A DNA stretch of 64,000 nt from Natranaerofaba carboxydovora (GTDB taxonomy: Bacteria > Bacillota > Natranaerobiia > Natranaerobiales > Natranaerofabaceae). Positions 1 through 8,520 of the stretch are shown here, in pieces. Each line of letters opens with the position of its first letter. Within the stretch, counting starts at the first letter, position 1. The DNA lies in the NCBI RefSeq assembly GCF_022539405.1, contig NZ_CP054394.1, positions 2,364,501 to 2,428,500 of the forward strand. Reading direction: 5' to 3'. The notes below the pieces were generated by a model. That model made no database searches. It was not told the origin of the DNA and was given only the letters and a program-made list of their open reading frames with translations. The position numbers and the translations under genes were made by a program.

Positions 1-1178
1 CCAAGAGCTAAGCCGCCAAGAGTGATGAAATTCAGTGTATATTCTCTAAAATAAATCAGATTAAATGTTGCAATAACAGAAATAGGAATTGCCGCCCCAA
101 TGATTATTGTTGCTTTGACATTTCCTAAAAATAGCCACAGTACTATCATAGCAATAATAGCACCCGTAACACCCATATTGACAAGGGTACTAATACTTGC
201 TTCTATGAATTCACTTTGATCTGAGGTAACAACAAAGTGCAAATCACCTGGCAGTTCTTCTTCTATACGATCAAATTCTTCTGTCACGCTGTTTGCTACT
301 TCAACTGTATTAGCTTCACTTTCTTTTCTTACTGAGATTGATACTGAAGATTCCCCGTCAATCTTTGTTATAGGCCTTTGCCTTTCCATAGTATCTTCTA
401 CTTCAGCAATTTCACCCAACCTAACTGGGACACCACCAGATTCAGCTACAATTAGATTTTCTACTTCATCAACTGTTTCAAATTCTCCTTCGATTTCTAT
501 CAAATAATCACGCTGGCCTTCTGTCACTTGACCACCAGACATATCCACATTTGAAGCATACAAAAGCTCACCAAGTTCCTGTATAGAGATCCCATAAGCA
601 GACATTTTATATGGATCAACTTTTATCTGTACTTCTCTTTCTACCCCTCCTGCAACCTCCGCTAAAGCTACACCATCAAGTCTTTCAATGCGATTTACTA
701 TAACATTTTCGGCAGTATCTGTTATTTCATCTTTGCCTTGAGCTCCTTCAATTCCTGCAGTAATAACAGGCAGCATATCAGGGTCAAGCTGCATGACAGA
801 GGGACGCCCTATATCATCGGGCAATTCCTCCATAACCATGTCCACCATCTCACGAACCTCAAGGGCAGCACCGTCCATATCACTGCCCCAATCAAATCTC
901 AATATAATTTCACTCTCACCAGGCCTTGATGTTGACATGACGGTATCTATCCCGTCCACAGTAGACAAAGCATCCTCTAGATTAGAAGTAACCATGTTTT
1001 CTACTTCCTGTGGCCCTGCCCCCTCATAAGGAGTTGTAATCATAATAGCAGGTAGATCAATATCAGGAAACAAATCTACATTTGTTTCCGATACAGCTAT
1101 AACACCAATTAACAAAACACCTAGAATAACCATCAAAACTGCTACCGGCTGTTTAATACCTAGAGATGGAAGATTCAT
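1..1178 (-). CDS. RND-family efflux permease, N-terminal part (runs off the window)
   Basis: The frame stays open from an ATG at 1178 to the window edge, giving about 392 residues of an AcrB/MexB-like inner-membrane transporter. A first membrane segment lies at about residues 9-30. A long extracytoplasmic porter region follows, with typical AcrB-like motifs such as VDLFPDIDLP near residue 35. The next membrane helices begin near residue 335, where the window ends. RND permeases use the proton or sodium gradient to export drugs, lipids or metals. The ATG overlaps the TGA of the adaptor gene by four bases (ATGA), so the two genes are translationally coupled. The substrate cannot be told from this part. 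Confidence 0.93.
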   Translation of the reverse strand, partial: MNLPSLGIKQPVAVLMVILGVLLIGVIAVSETNVDLFPDIDLPAIMITTPYEGAGPQEVENMVTSNLEDALSTVDGIDTVMSTSRPGESEIILRFDWGSDMDGAALEVREMVDMVMEELPDDIGRPSVMQLDPDMLPVITAGIEGAQGKDEITDTAENVIVNRIERLDGVALAEVAGGVEREVQIKVDPYKMSAYGISIQELGELLYASNVDMSGGQVTEGQRDYLIEIEGEFETVDEVENLIVAESGGVPVRLGEIAEVEDTMERQRPITKIDGESSVSISVRKESEANTVEVANSVTEEFDRIEEELPGDLHFVVTSDQSEFIEASISTLVNMGVTGAIIAMIVLWLFLGNVKATIIIGAAIPISVIATFNLIYFREYTLNFITLGGLAL

Positions 1179-2503
1179 GAACTATCACCCATCTCATAGT
1201 CATTTGTTTTGTCAACTTCAACCAAAGCACCGGGCGAAATTTCGGCAAATCCTTCTACAACAACCTGTTCGTCTTCAGAAATACCGGATTTGATCTCTAC
1301 GTAACCGTCATCAATTATCCCTTCACTAACTTTGACAAAATCAACCACTTTATCCTGGTTTTCTTGAGACACTGTATAAACACCGGTTTCCCCATCCATT
1401 TCAACTACTGCATGACTGGGTATCGTTAGTGAGCTTTCTCTTTCATCTATCGTAACATTTATTTGGCTGTACATTCCTGCCCGTACTTTTTCTTCTATTT
1501 CCCGGTCAAGTTCAATCTCTAAAGGATAAGCCTGACTATCTTCTGGTGGAACTTGACCTACATTGGTTATAGTACCCTGGGTATATTCTTTTGAGACTGA
1601 GGGAATTTTCATTTCAACATTTTGTCCTTTTTCTACACTTCCTACATAAACTTCTGGCATTCCTCCAATTACCTGGTAACTATCAGTATCTAACATAACA
1701 ATAGCTGGTGCACTAGTTCCTACTAATTCATCTTCCTTTGCATCAACAAGAGCTATCTCTCCAGATACAGGAGCAGTAATCCTGGTTCGCTCAATCATTC
1801 TGTTGGCTAGATCAACCCCTACTCTGGCTCTATCTACCTGAGAGCGAAGTGCGTTAAGCTCTTCATCCCTTGCACCTTTCTTTACAGATTCTTTGTAACC
1901 TTCGGCAGCTTCTAATTGCTCTTTTGCATTAATATACTGAAGCTCCACCTGCTCAAGCTCCTGATCAGATGCAAAACCACTATCATGCAGTTCTTCTACA
2001 CGTTCAAGTTCTCTATTCATTTGTTCTTTTGCTTCTTTGGCTCTTTTGACACTGGTCTCTGCCTCTTTTTTCTCTCCTGTCCTAGCTCCTTGTTTGGCAT
2101 CTTCTAGCTTTGCCGTTGCACCACGCAGGCTTGCTTCTGCTTCTTCTCGTTTTAGATTATAGTCGTCTTTTTCTAATTCCATTAGCATATCCCCTTCTTC
2201 TACGTGATCCCCCTGTTCTACATGTACTGTTTCTACTTTTCCTGATACTTCTGGTATGATGATTCTTTTTTCTGTAGGATCAACTTCCCCAATTACAGTT
2301 ACCTGTCTTTTCATATCCCGCTCCTTTGGAGAAGCGGTTTCTACAATTGGGAGTTCTTCCTCAACAACCACCTCTTCTTTCTGATAATACTCTACAATAT
2401 ACCAACCCATACTAACCGCTATTATAATTACAAATACAGAAGCTATTATCTTCTTTTTTTTAATAAAGAAACTTCTAAAGTTAGATTCTTTTTTACCTTC
2501 CAT
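1175..2503 (-). CDS. RND efflux periplasmic adaptor (HlyD/MFP family)
   Basis: This 442-residue protein has a membrane anchor at about residues 19-38. A lipoyl-like half-motif follows (GKVETVHVEQGDHVEEGD, about 88-106), then a long charged coiled-coil hairpin (about 115-235). The second lipoyl half (RITAPVSGEIALVDA) starts near 240, and beta-barrel and membrane-proximal domains complete it. This is the standard membrane-fusion-protein layout, and it bridges the permease to the outside. The gene comes first in the operon and overlaps the permease start by four bases. A good GGGAGG-type ribosome site precedes the ATG at 2503. Two palindromes upstream suggest control by a TetR-type repressor, whose gene is not in the window. 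Confidence 0.93.
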   Translation of the reverse strand: MEGKKESNFRSFFIKKKKIIASVFVIIIAVSMGWYIVEYYQKEEVVVEEELPIVETASPKERDMKRQVTVIGEVDPTEKRIIIPEVSGKVETVHVEQGDHVEEGDMLMELEKDDYNLKREEAEASLRGATAKLEDAKQGARTGEKKEAETSVKRAKEAKEQMNRELERVEELHDSGFASDQELEQVELQYINAKEQLEAAEGYKESVKKGARDEELNALRSQVDRARVGVDLANRMIERTRITAPVSGEIALVDAKEDELVGTSAPAIVMLDTDSYQVIGGMPEVYVGSVEKGQNVEMKIPSVSKEYTQGTITNVGQVPPEDSQAYPLEIELDREIEEKVRAGMYSQINVTIDERESSLTIPSHAVVEMDGETGVYTVSQENQDKVVDFVKVSEGIIDDGYVEIKSGISEDEQVVVEGFAEISPGALVEVDKTNDYEMGDSS

Positions 2504-2563
2504 GGAAACTCCCTCCTAATAAAATCTCCACCTAATCAAAGTTTTTTAAACACCAACTATACG

Positions 2564-2581
2564 AATGACCACTCAGTCATT
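2564..2581. promoter_or_regulatory. TetR-type operator candidate 1
   Basis: AATGAC, six spacer bases and GTCATT form an exact inverted repeat 60-80 bases upstream of the adaptor start. Six-base arms with a short spacer are the usual form of AcrR/TetR-family operators. The assignment to efflux control is inferred from position. Confidence 0.5.
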
Positions 2582-2644
2582 AATGAGTATATGCTAACCC
2601 CACAAAATCTATTATAAATCGGGGATTATTATAACTTGATATTT

Positions 2645-2662
2645 ACTGACTTGCGAGTCAGT
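2645..2662. promoter_or_regulatory. TetR-type operator candidate 2
   Basis: ACTGACT and AGTCAGT form a perfect seven-base-arm palindrome around TGCG. It lies about 81 bases (centre to centre) from the first palindrome and shares the TGAC/GTCA core. It probably binds the same kind of regulator, on the side away from the efflux genes. Confidence 0.5.
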
Positions 2663-2804
2663 TGTGCTTTCATCATTATATCCTTTAAATTTTTTAATTG
2701 CAATAAAAAATTAAACAAAAAAAAATAAAGTAAAGTTTTTCTCATTATCACGCTGATATTTGGGAAATATTATTATTATTAATTTTTTCTAGTTATATGT
2801 TTAC

Positions 2805-2985
2805 AAAGTTGCAGTATTAGGGTGAAAAGCCCACGGTTTCAAATCGCGGGATGTAAGCCCATTTTTTAAAATAATGGCTGCAGTAAATTGCAAAAAAGTA
2901 TACAATAGAATTATAAACAAGAATATCGAAGAACTAAAAAACAGTATCATTAATCAATAACAGTACCAGACCCTAAACCTAAAGA
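2805..2985 (+). mobile_element. Decayed IS605/tnpB element, internally deleted
   Basis: From about 2812 the sequence follows the left end and 5' leader of the complete tnpB element at 29085-30460 (on the minus strand there). It shares CAGTATTAGGG, the hairpin with AGCCCACGGTTT, and the TACAATAGAATTAT region. At 2963-2985 it jumps to a 23-base match with the tnpB codons for VPDPKPKE. Everything between the start codon and that point is missing. This is a fossil with no open frame. Confidence 0.75.
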
Positions 2986-3036
2986 TGCCGTCAAAACAAA
3001 ATAATTTTTTTAAATATCTTTAAGGAGAGTTTATTT

Positions 3037-3225
3037 ATGACTGAATTTGTAGAGTTATATGGTGGGCCTTGTGATGGTGAGGTGAGGATGATAGAGTTTG
3101 ATATAGACACAATTCTAGTTCATCACACTTCTAACAAATATAAGCATATATCAAAAAAAGATGTCCTAATCTACAAACGAAAAGAAAAAGATAGCAGCGT
3201 TTTCGAATATGATGGGAAATTATAA
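3037..3225 (+). CDS. Small GGPxDG-motif hypothetical protein
   Basis: This is a 62-residue soluble protein with a good ribosome site (AAGGAGAG) before the ATG. The N-terminus VELYGGPCDGEV has the GGPxDG motif found in short uncharacterised proteins, often in phages. The rest is charged and Lys-rich, with no signal peptide or membrane helix. It stands alone between an IS fossil and a MITE, so it may have come in with mobile DNA. Function unknown. Confidence 0.65.
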   Translation: MTEFVELYGGPCDGEVRMIEFDIDTILVHHTSNKYKHISKKDVLIYKRKEKDSSVFEYDGKL

Positions 3226-3226
3226 G

Positions 3227-3450
3227 TTTGATTATGGTGCAAAAAGTCTATTCACATTATAGTGTTTTTAATTGATATATCTAAGATTCGATAACAGTCG
3301 AAATAAGGCTTCCTAATTCAAGAACTCCTCCTGAGTTCAATTAGCTAATGACCTCCTGTCATTAGACCTTATTTCTCCTGCTTTCTCATCAAGATATATG
3401 GCAATTAAAAACAAAACTTTGTTCATATGACTTTTTGCACCATAATCAAA
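3227..3450. mobile_element. MITE-like element with 21-bp perfect terminal inverted repeats
   Basis: The ends 3227-3247 and 3430-3450 are exact reverse complements (TTTGATTATGGTGCAAAAAG plus T). Weaker complementarity continues inward to about 55 bases. The 224-bp interior codes for nothing and has a hairpin (CTAATGAC/GTCATTAG, 3345-3365). Size and structure fit a miniature inverted-repeat element. I see no clear target duplication. Related pieces lie at 10172 and 18755. Confidence 0.75.
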
Positions 3451-3474
3451 ATTTAAACATAATCAAAATTTAAT

Positions 3475-3503
3475 TTGACAACACAACAAAAGTGATATAT
3501 AAT
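3475..3503 (+). promoter_or_regulatory. Consensus sigma-A promoter of the FmdB-type gene
   Basis: TTGACA at 3475-3480 and TATAAT at 3498-3503 are separated by 17 bases. Both boxes match the consensus exactly. The start point would fall on the palindrome at 3512-3528, so this very strong promoter is probably held by a repressor. Confidence 0.85.
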
Positions 3504-3511
3504 TAAACTAG

Positions 3512-3528
3512 ATACCCCACAGGGGTAT
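3512..3528. promoter_or_regulatory. CsoR/CstR-like operator
   Basis: ATACCCC-ACA-GGGGTAT is a perfect palindrome placed at the expected transcription start. G/C-tract operators of this form bind the CsoR family (copper CsoR, persulfide CstR). The family match comes from recall of known operators. The inducer is unknown, and no csoR gene is in the window. Confidence 0.55.
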
Positions 3529-3590
3529 ATCAGAGGGTTAAAGATTTAAGTATCAATCTCCATCCAATACGATGTAGGGGAGGAATATAT

Positions 3591-3764
3591 ATGCCTGTCT
3601 ACGAATTCAAATGTAAAAAGTGTAATACTGACTTCTCAAAAAAATCAAGTATGGCAGAAAAAAAGTATATTAAATGTCCAAAATGTGATTCTAAAGAACT
3701 TAAAGAAAACTTCACCACTAACACTTCCTGCAGTTTATTTGCAAAGCGCCTTTCAGGCGGATGA
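3591..3764 (+). CDS. FmdB-family small zinc-ribbon protein
   Basis: This is a 57-residue protein starting MPVYEFKCKKC. It has two CxxC knuckles (CKKC and CPKC), the standard putative zinc ribbon of the FmdB family. The ribosome site GGGGAGG precedes the ATG. The tail is short (SCSLFAKRLSGG). FmdB-type proteins are often called regulatory, but their role is poorly defined. Here the gene is alone between a consensus promoter with a CsoR/CstR-like operator and a strong terminator. This suggests a single-gene response to copper or sulfane sulfur (inference). Confidence 0.85.
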   Translation: MPVYEFKCKKCNTDFSKKSSMAEKKYIKCPKCDSKELKENFTTNTSCSLFAKRLSGG

Positions 3765-3817
3765 GGCTAAAACAAAAATAGGGCTGTAAGCCCTTGAAAG
3801 CTGACTCTTTTTCATAT

Positions 3818-3850
3818 AATAGCTGCTTTTTAATAAAGCAGCTATTTTTT
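3818..3850 (+). terminator. Rho-independent terminator
   Basis: A 12-bp perfect stem (AATAGCTGCTTT/AAAGCAGCTATT) with a five-base loop is followed by a T run. It ends the FmdB-type transcript. Confidence 0.9.
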
Positions 3851-3981
3851 ATCTAAATTTTTTTCATGTTCTTATTAAAATTATCTAAACATAGTATTAT
3901 AAGAACAAAGTCTTAAACAAAGTTTTTATCTGAACATTTGCAATCTAGGATGTCACAAATATTTCAGCCAGGGTGATATAG

Positions 3982-4923
3982 ATGACACAATTAAAAACAT
4001 TAATCCTAATCCCAATATTTATACTTTCAATTATTACAGGCTGGTTTTATCTACTTGGAATGTCTTTTGAGACGACTTTTTTGAGTACTTCATATTTTGA
4101 AGATTTAACAAAAGAAGTGGATATTATTCCCTATATCTATGATAATATCCCTTATGATACCATGTTAGAAGACATCCCAGAAAACATACCCGGAAGACTT
4201 CCCATATCAGATAATATAAATATTTTTGAAGACAAAAGATTTCAAGAGATGGTAGAAAGATCTTTTGTTGCAGCCTTCCCTAAGTCATGGACCAGGGAAC
4301 AATCTATTATAGTAATTAATGAATTCTTAGAGTTCACCAAAGAAGAAAAACAAGAATTTGATCCTATGATAAGCCTACATACTCCTAAAGAAAATATACA
4401 TAATAATCTTGTCTCTTACTTAAGAGAATATACCGATAGATACAATTTAGAGAGATATCTAAATAGATCTGTAGAAGACATAGTAGCACTTACAATAGAT
4501 GAAATGGATATCCCTGAAGAAGTGCACCTGGTCAAAATAAACCCTGAGCTTTCAAGTGATATAGAAACTGCCGCCACAAACCTTCAAAACTTACGTAGAT
4601 ACTATCTAACACTTCCATATATAATTTTTGGAGGTATCTTCCTATCATTTTTTATCTTCACAGGTTTAAAAGGGGCAATTAAAGGCCTTGGCGCTTCCCT
4701 TTTAATTTCAGGGTCAAGCTTTTTATTCTTTCTTTTTCTTAGTCGATTTGTCTTTCTTTATTCACTGATAGAATATATGGCTGCAGAAACCAAGATCGAC
4801 CAGGATATATTACTACAAACAGCAGAATTCACCCTGGATAACTGGTTTTCACTTCCTATTATCTTTAGCACAGTGGGAGCAGTATTATTTGTAGCCGGTG
4901 GGATATTACCTACAAAAAATTAG
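3982..4923 (+). CDS. Integral membrane protein with large extracytoplasmic domain
   Basis: This is a 313-residue protein of unknown family. One membrane helix lies at about residues 7-27. An acidic extracytoplasmic domain (about 28-205) includes a repeated Pro-rich stretch near residue 60. Three more helices follow at about 208-230, 236-262 and 287-308. The start is supported by a weak AGGGTG site. The gene is monocistronic, convergent with the stalk-domain gene at 5003. The layout resembles membrane sensors or assembly factors, but I do not recognise it. Confidence 0.75.
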   Translation: MTQLKTLILIPIFILSIITGWFYLLGMSFETTFLSTSYFEDLTKEVDIIPYIYDNIPYDTMLEDIPENIPGRLPISDNINIFEDKRFQEMVERSFVAAFPKSWTREQSIIVINEFLEFTKEEKQEFDPMISLHTPKENIHNNLVSYLREYTDRYNLERYLNRSVEDIVALTIDEMDIPEEVHLVKINPELSSDIETAATNLQNLRRYYLTLPYIIFGGIFLSFFIFTGLKGAIKGLGASLLISGSSFLFFLFLSRFVFLYSLIEYMAAETKIDQDILLQTAEFTLDNWFSLPIIFSTVGAVLFVAGGILPTKN

Positions 4924-5002
4924 AGCGCCTGAAATACTATAGCAGGCGCCCTAATCATCAAACAGCAAATTATTAATCACTTTATCATTTATTATTCATC
5001 AG

Positions 5003-5998
5003 TTATTTTAGACCTATATCTATCTCACCAGTTTCTTCGTACCATTTTACACTTTCTCCTAAGACCTCACTCACAAATCTTAGAGGTACCATCGTACGGT
5101 CATTCTTTATCTCTGCTGCAACGTCTAGCTCTTCAACTCTTTCTTCCCCATTTTCTATGATACTAACCTGTTTTTCACCAATAGGCAGTTCAATTGTGGT
5201 CATATGCCTTTCAATTGTAACTGTTCTGGTATCATGATCCCAGCTAACATCCGCTCCAAGAGCTTCGGCAATTGCCCTCACAGACAATATTGTACGGTCA
5301 TTTGTAATCACAGGATCAGTTGTATCTTCAAAGTTTAACCTTTCACCGTATACATAGATTTTTTCATTTAGCTCCATTTCCCTTCTTTCTGCAATAAGAT
5401 CAGGATTTTGAAGGATCTCTTCTACCTCACTAACTCTTTTTTCGATATTTTGTCTTCTTATAAGCCTGTCCATAACACTATCAAAAACTTCATTTACATC
5501 TTCACCAGTAATCTCAAATATTTCCTTTAAGTCTTCTACAACTTCATCATCTCTTAACCCTTCATAAAATTCCCTTGCCTCATCAACAATAAAGATAATA
5601 TAATCTGTTGATAGACCATAAGTAGTTTTTAACTGATCCAAAGTAGAAAGATCAAAATTATCGATACTATCTAAAACAACATCCATATTCAATCTTACAT
5701 TTAGTTCATCGAGCCTATCCCGCAAATCCTCGTAACTCTCAACACCTTCTAACTCATCAACCTCAGCTAAAGCTTCAGAGTGCTCATCGATCAAATCATC
5801 AATTACAGCTTCAAGATCGATTCCATCAGGTCCTTTTTCATAAAGTTCTTCAAAATACACAAGTTTTTGTTCCAGGTTAAGATCAAGATTTTCTAGCTCG
5901 TTTTCTAATTTTTCTTTAGAATCTTCAATCGCAACAACACTTCCTACCGCTGCCCCAATAAGTAATATAGAGATTAGTACTAAAACTGCTTTTTTCAA
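5003..5998 (-). CDS. Exported acidic protein with C-terminal copper-amine-oxidase-like (stalk) domain
   Basis: This 331-residue protein has a signal peptide or anchor (about residues 4-23). A strongly acidic, helical middle region (about 28-210) follows. The C-terminal domain (about 213-331) belongs to the Cu_amine_oxidN1 family. It shows the paired signatures NDRTILSVRAIAEALGADVSW and NDRTMVPLRFVSEVLGESVKW. Such domains are structural modules of surface proteins and imply no amine oxidase activity. It is one of eight stalk-domain proteins in the window. The ribosome site is GGGAGGGAGC. Confidence 0.85.
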   Translation of the reverse strand: MKKAVLVLISILLIGAAVGSVVAIEDSKEKLENELENLDLNLEQKLVYFEELYEKGPDGIDLEAVIDDLIDEHSEALAEVDELEGVESYEDLRDRLDELNVRLNMDVVLDSIDNFDLSTLDQLKTTYGLSTDYIIFIVDEAREFYEGLRDDEVVEDLKEIFEITGEDVNEVFDSVMDRLIRRQNIEKRVSEVEEILQNPDLIAERREMELNEKIYVYGERLNFEDTTDPVITNDRTILSVRAIAEALGADVSWDHDTRTVTIERHMTTIELPIGEKQVSIIENGEERVEELDVAAEIKNDRTMVPLRFVSEVLGESVKWYEETGEIDIGLK

Positions 5999-6149
5999 AA
6001 AAAGCTCCCTCCCTTGATTAGATTAATACTTCTACTACTCAGTTGGTTCTAAACTTCCTTCTACTATATTTTAAACTAAAACCCTTAGCATGGGAACCTT
6101 TATTTAAAATTACTAATAATTGGCATCCAGCTCGAGTTTAATTTAAAAT

Positions 6150-8015
6150 TTAATTTTCTGGAGTAACTTTCCACAGCACCCCAGTCCTTGGGATAGCATT
6201 AGGAGCCATATCAGAAAACTCAAACACACCAAAATCAAGAACATAAAGTGACTCACCCTCAGGATCAAATTTAACAGCTATCGGCCTGTTTAGACCCTGA
6301 CCAAACCGACCGGCTCTAGGCTTTTCACCTTTATTTTCAAGAAATACATAAAAATGTTCTGTCCCCGGATCAAGCCTTAAAATCATTGCCGGCACAGGGT
6401 CTTCTGTTTCACCTGTCATAGGCTCCCCGTCTCCAAATACCGCCACAAAAATATCCGATGGTCCGATATCTTTTGGCACCTCTTTTTTCTCCTGTGAGCC
6501 TACTTCGGCAAATTCCCCAGGAGCTATATCAAGCTTCATAGGTGAAAAATGAGGCGGGAAGGATGCATAAGGCTCTTCTACTTCAGGATGATCTTCTAAA
6601 AGAGGTTCTAGCTCTTCTCCTCTATCACTTTGAAAAATATCCGATTCTATAGGTTCAGTCCCTACATAATCAGGCCAGCCATAAAAGCCGCCCTCCTCTA
6701 CCCGATAGATAAAATCCGAAGCATCTTCTACAGCCCTTGGTCCCCTATCATCATAGCCAAGTACCGTAGTAAAAAGCTCGCCCTTATCACTAAAAGTAAG
6801 ACCATAGGGATTTCTTAGCCCCCATGCATAAAGCTCTAACTCATAATCCTCGTCAGGATCAGCCCTGTAGATAGCTGCATTACCGGGTGTTTCACCCTTA
6901 ATCTCCTGACCTTTTTCACTTCTGCTGCCAAAAGGCATAAAAGCTCCCGTCTCTACCTCTTCTGCAGATAGTATCTCTCCAAGGTCCTGGCTTTTGTAGT
7001 TCACTCCTCTTAGGCTAATATCTTCTGGTGGAATATCATGAAACTCTGGATAATCCTGAAGCCACCCGTAAATATAATTATCATCGCCAACTATACCTGC
7101 ATTAGTAGCAGACCCCTGGCCAAAATAAAGCTTACCATCAGGGTCAAATAAAAGATCATTATTTTGATGATCACCATGAGAGGGAAGTCCAGTTATCAGA
7201 TCTTCTACCTCTCCTCCTCCTTTATCAATTTTGGATATTTTCCCCCTGTGGGAAACATATATCATCCCATCTTTGTATGTAAGCCCGTTAATTGGACCGT
7301 TAAAGTCTGTGGATATCTCTTTTATATTGCCGCCTTTAGGATCTACCCTGAGAAGCCTTGGAGTAGTTTCTTTTGGGCCGTATGCATATCCGGCTTCTGC
7401 CACATAGACATATCCTTCCTCACAAAAAGTAAGACTTGTAGGATAGGTGAAGTTTTTGGCAACTACATCCACCTCATACCCATCATGTACCGCCAGATTT
7501 CCTGGACTTGTTGTAACAGCAGCCCGAAGCAAAAGAGGGGCAGAAATAATACCTATTAGAAGGACCACAGCCGGCACTATGTACTGCCACTTCTCCTTCT
7601 TTTTGCCAAGCCAAACACGATAAAGTAAGGTCATAGAGATCCCATACACCAAAAAAGCAAGTAAAGACAACCCATGATCAAGAGGATTAGCAAAAACAGG
7701 CGGAAAACCTAGAGCTAGAGGTATAAGTATCAATGTACCTAATCCCCAAACCAAAAAACCTATTCCAACCCCAATAAGTACACTAGCCGCAAAACTATCT
7801 ACCTTCTCCCTTATAGCAACACCATATATCACACCAACCAAAGTAGTCATTACAAGAACCACTACAAGCCCCTCTATTAGACTAACACTTGTAAGCAGCA
7901 AACCAAGAGCCGGAAGCATCCAACCACCCCATAAAAAAAGCGATACCATAATGCCTCCAACTATACCAGAAGCTGCTCCAACCAGTGCATAATATCCATA
8001 GCTTTTCAAAGCCAA
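6150..8015 (-). CDS. Membrane-anchored sugar/sorbosone-dehydrogenase-like beta-propeller protein
   Basis: This is a 621-residue fusion. The first 170 residues hold about five membrane helices. From about 175 on it is a soluble propeller like the PQQ-dependent glucose/sorbosone dehydrogenases. Typical elements are HGDHQNNDLLFDPDGKLYFG, LRNPYGLTF and GFYGWPDYVG. The propeller should lie outside the membrane. Family members oxidise sugars with PQQ, but many homologues have no proven activity, and a PQQ enzyme would be odd in an anaerobe. Its only near neighbour on the strand is the stalk protein downstream. Membrane plus propeller in one chain is unusual. Confidence 0.8.
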   Translation of the reverse strand: MALKSYGYYALVGAASGIVGGIMVSLFLWGGWMLPALGLLLTSVSLIEGLVVVLVMTTLVGVIYGVAIREKVDSFAASVLIGVGIGFLVWGLGTLILIPLALGFPPVFANPLDHGLSLLAFLVYGISMTLLYRVWLGKKKEKWQYIVPAVVLLIGIISAPLLLRAAVTTSPGNLAVHDGYEVDVVAKNFTYPTSLTFCEEGYVYVAEAGYAYGPKETTPRLLRVDPKGGNIKEISTDFNGPINGLTYKDGMIYVSHRGKISKIDKGGGEVEDLITGLPSHGDHQNNDLLFDPDGKLYFGQGSATNAGIVGDDNYIYGWLQDYPEFHDIPPEDISLRGVNYKSQDLGEILSAEEVETGAFMPFGSRSEKGQEIKGETPGNAAIYRADPDEDYELELYAWGLRNPYGLTFSDKGELFTTVLGYDDRGPRAVEDASDFIYRVEEGGFYGWPDYVGTEPIESDIFQSDRGEELEPLLEDHPEVEEPYASFPPHFSPMKLDIAPGEFAEVGSQEKKEVPKDIGPSDIFVAVFGDGEPMTGETEDPVPAMILRLDPGTEHFYVFLENKGEKPRAGRFGQGLNRPIAVKFDPEGESLYVLDFGVFEFSDMAPNAIPRTGVLWKVTPEN

Positions 8016-8314
8016 ATTTGACCCCCTTTTTTGTCACATTACTATAAGACTTAATTGTTAACCTTATTATTAGTTGAACCACTCCTATAATTTATAATTG
8101 CCAACTGTACAATAAAACTTGCATTTTAAAAGTATATATGCTAAATTTTGATTTGAATTATCTTTAAAATAGAACTATTGTACTAACTTTGTTTAGAAAA
8201 AAGGTGATTTTGACCTATATTCCGAAAAAGAAGTTAGTATGGCTGTAGTATTAAATATTGTCATCGGGTATATTTTAAAAATTGTTAAAAAATCTTAAGA
8301 AAGGGTGGAATAAA
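8016..8314. other. Intergenic region, divergent promoters expected
   Basis: An AT-rich spacer lies between the divergent propeller gene and spo0E-like gene. I see no convincing promoter pair, repeat or RNA structure in it. Confidence 0.4.
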
Positions 8315-8479
8315 ATGGAGCATAACGTCAAAGAAGTATTAAAAGAAATTGAGGAGTTAAGGGATGAGCTTGAGAGGTTATATGACAAAAAAGATATAGG
8401 TGACCCAGAAATTATTGAAAAAAGCCAAAAGCTAGATAAAAAGCTAAATATATATAATAGAATACATAATAATAAGTGA
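8315..8479 (+). CDS. Spo0E-like aspartyl phosphatase
   Basis: This is a 54-residue helical-hairpin protein. The core KSQKLDKKLNIYNRI carries the Spo0E-family SxxLD signature near the C-terminus. Spo0E proteins remove phosphate from Spo0A~P and delay sporulation. The ATG at 8315 is chosen because AAAGGGTGG sits just before it. The frame is open upstream to a TTG at 8282 but lacks a ribosome site there. The gene is monocistronic and supports a spore-forming host. Confidence 0.85.
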   Translation: MEHNVKEVLKEIEELRDELERLYDKKDIGDPEIIEKSQKLDKKLNIYNRIHNNK

Positions 8480-8514
8480 ATCGTTAAAATTTTTCTTTTT
8501 ACAATTCACTTATT
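8471..8514. terminator. Possible bidirectional terminator
   Basis: AATAAGTGAAT and ATTCACTTATT form an exact 11-bp stem with a 22-base loop between the converging spo0E-like and GGDEF genes. The loop is long and the stem AT-rich, so it is weak. Confidence 0.5.
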
Positions 8515-8520
8515 TATTTA

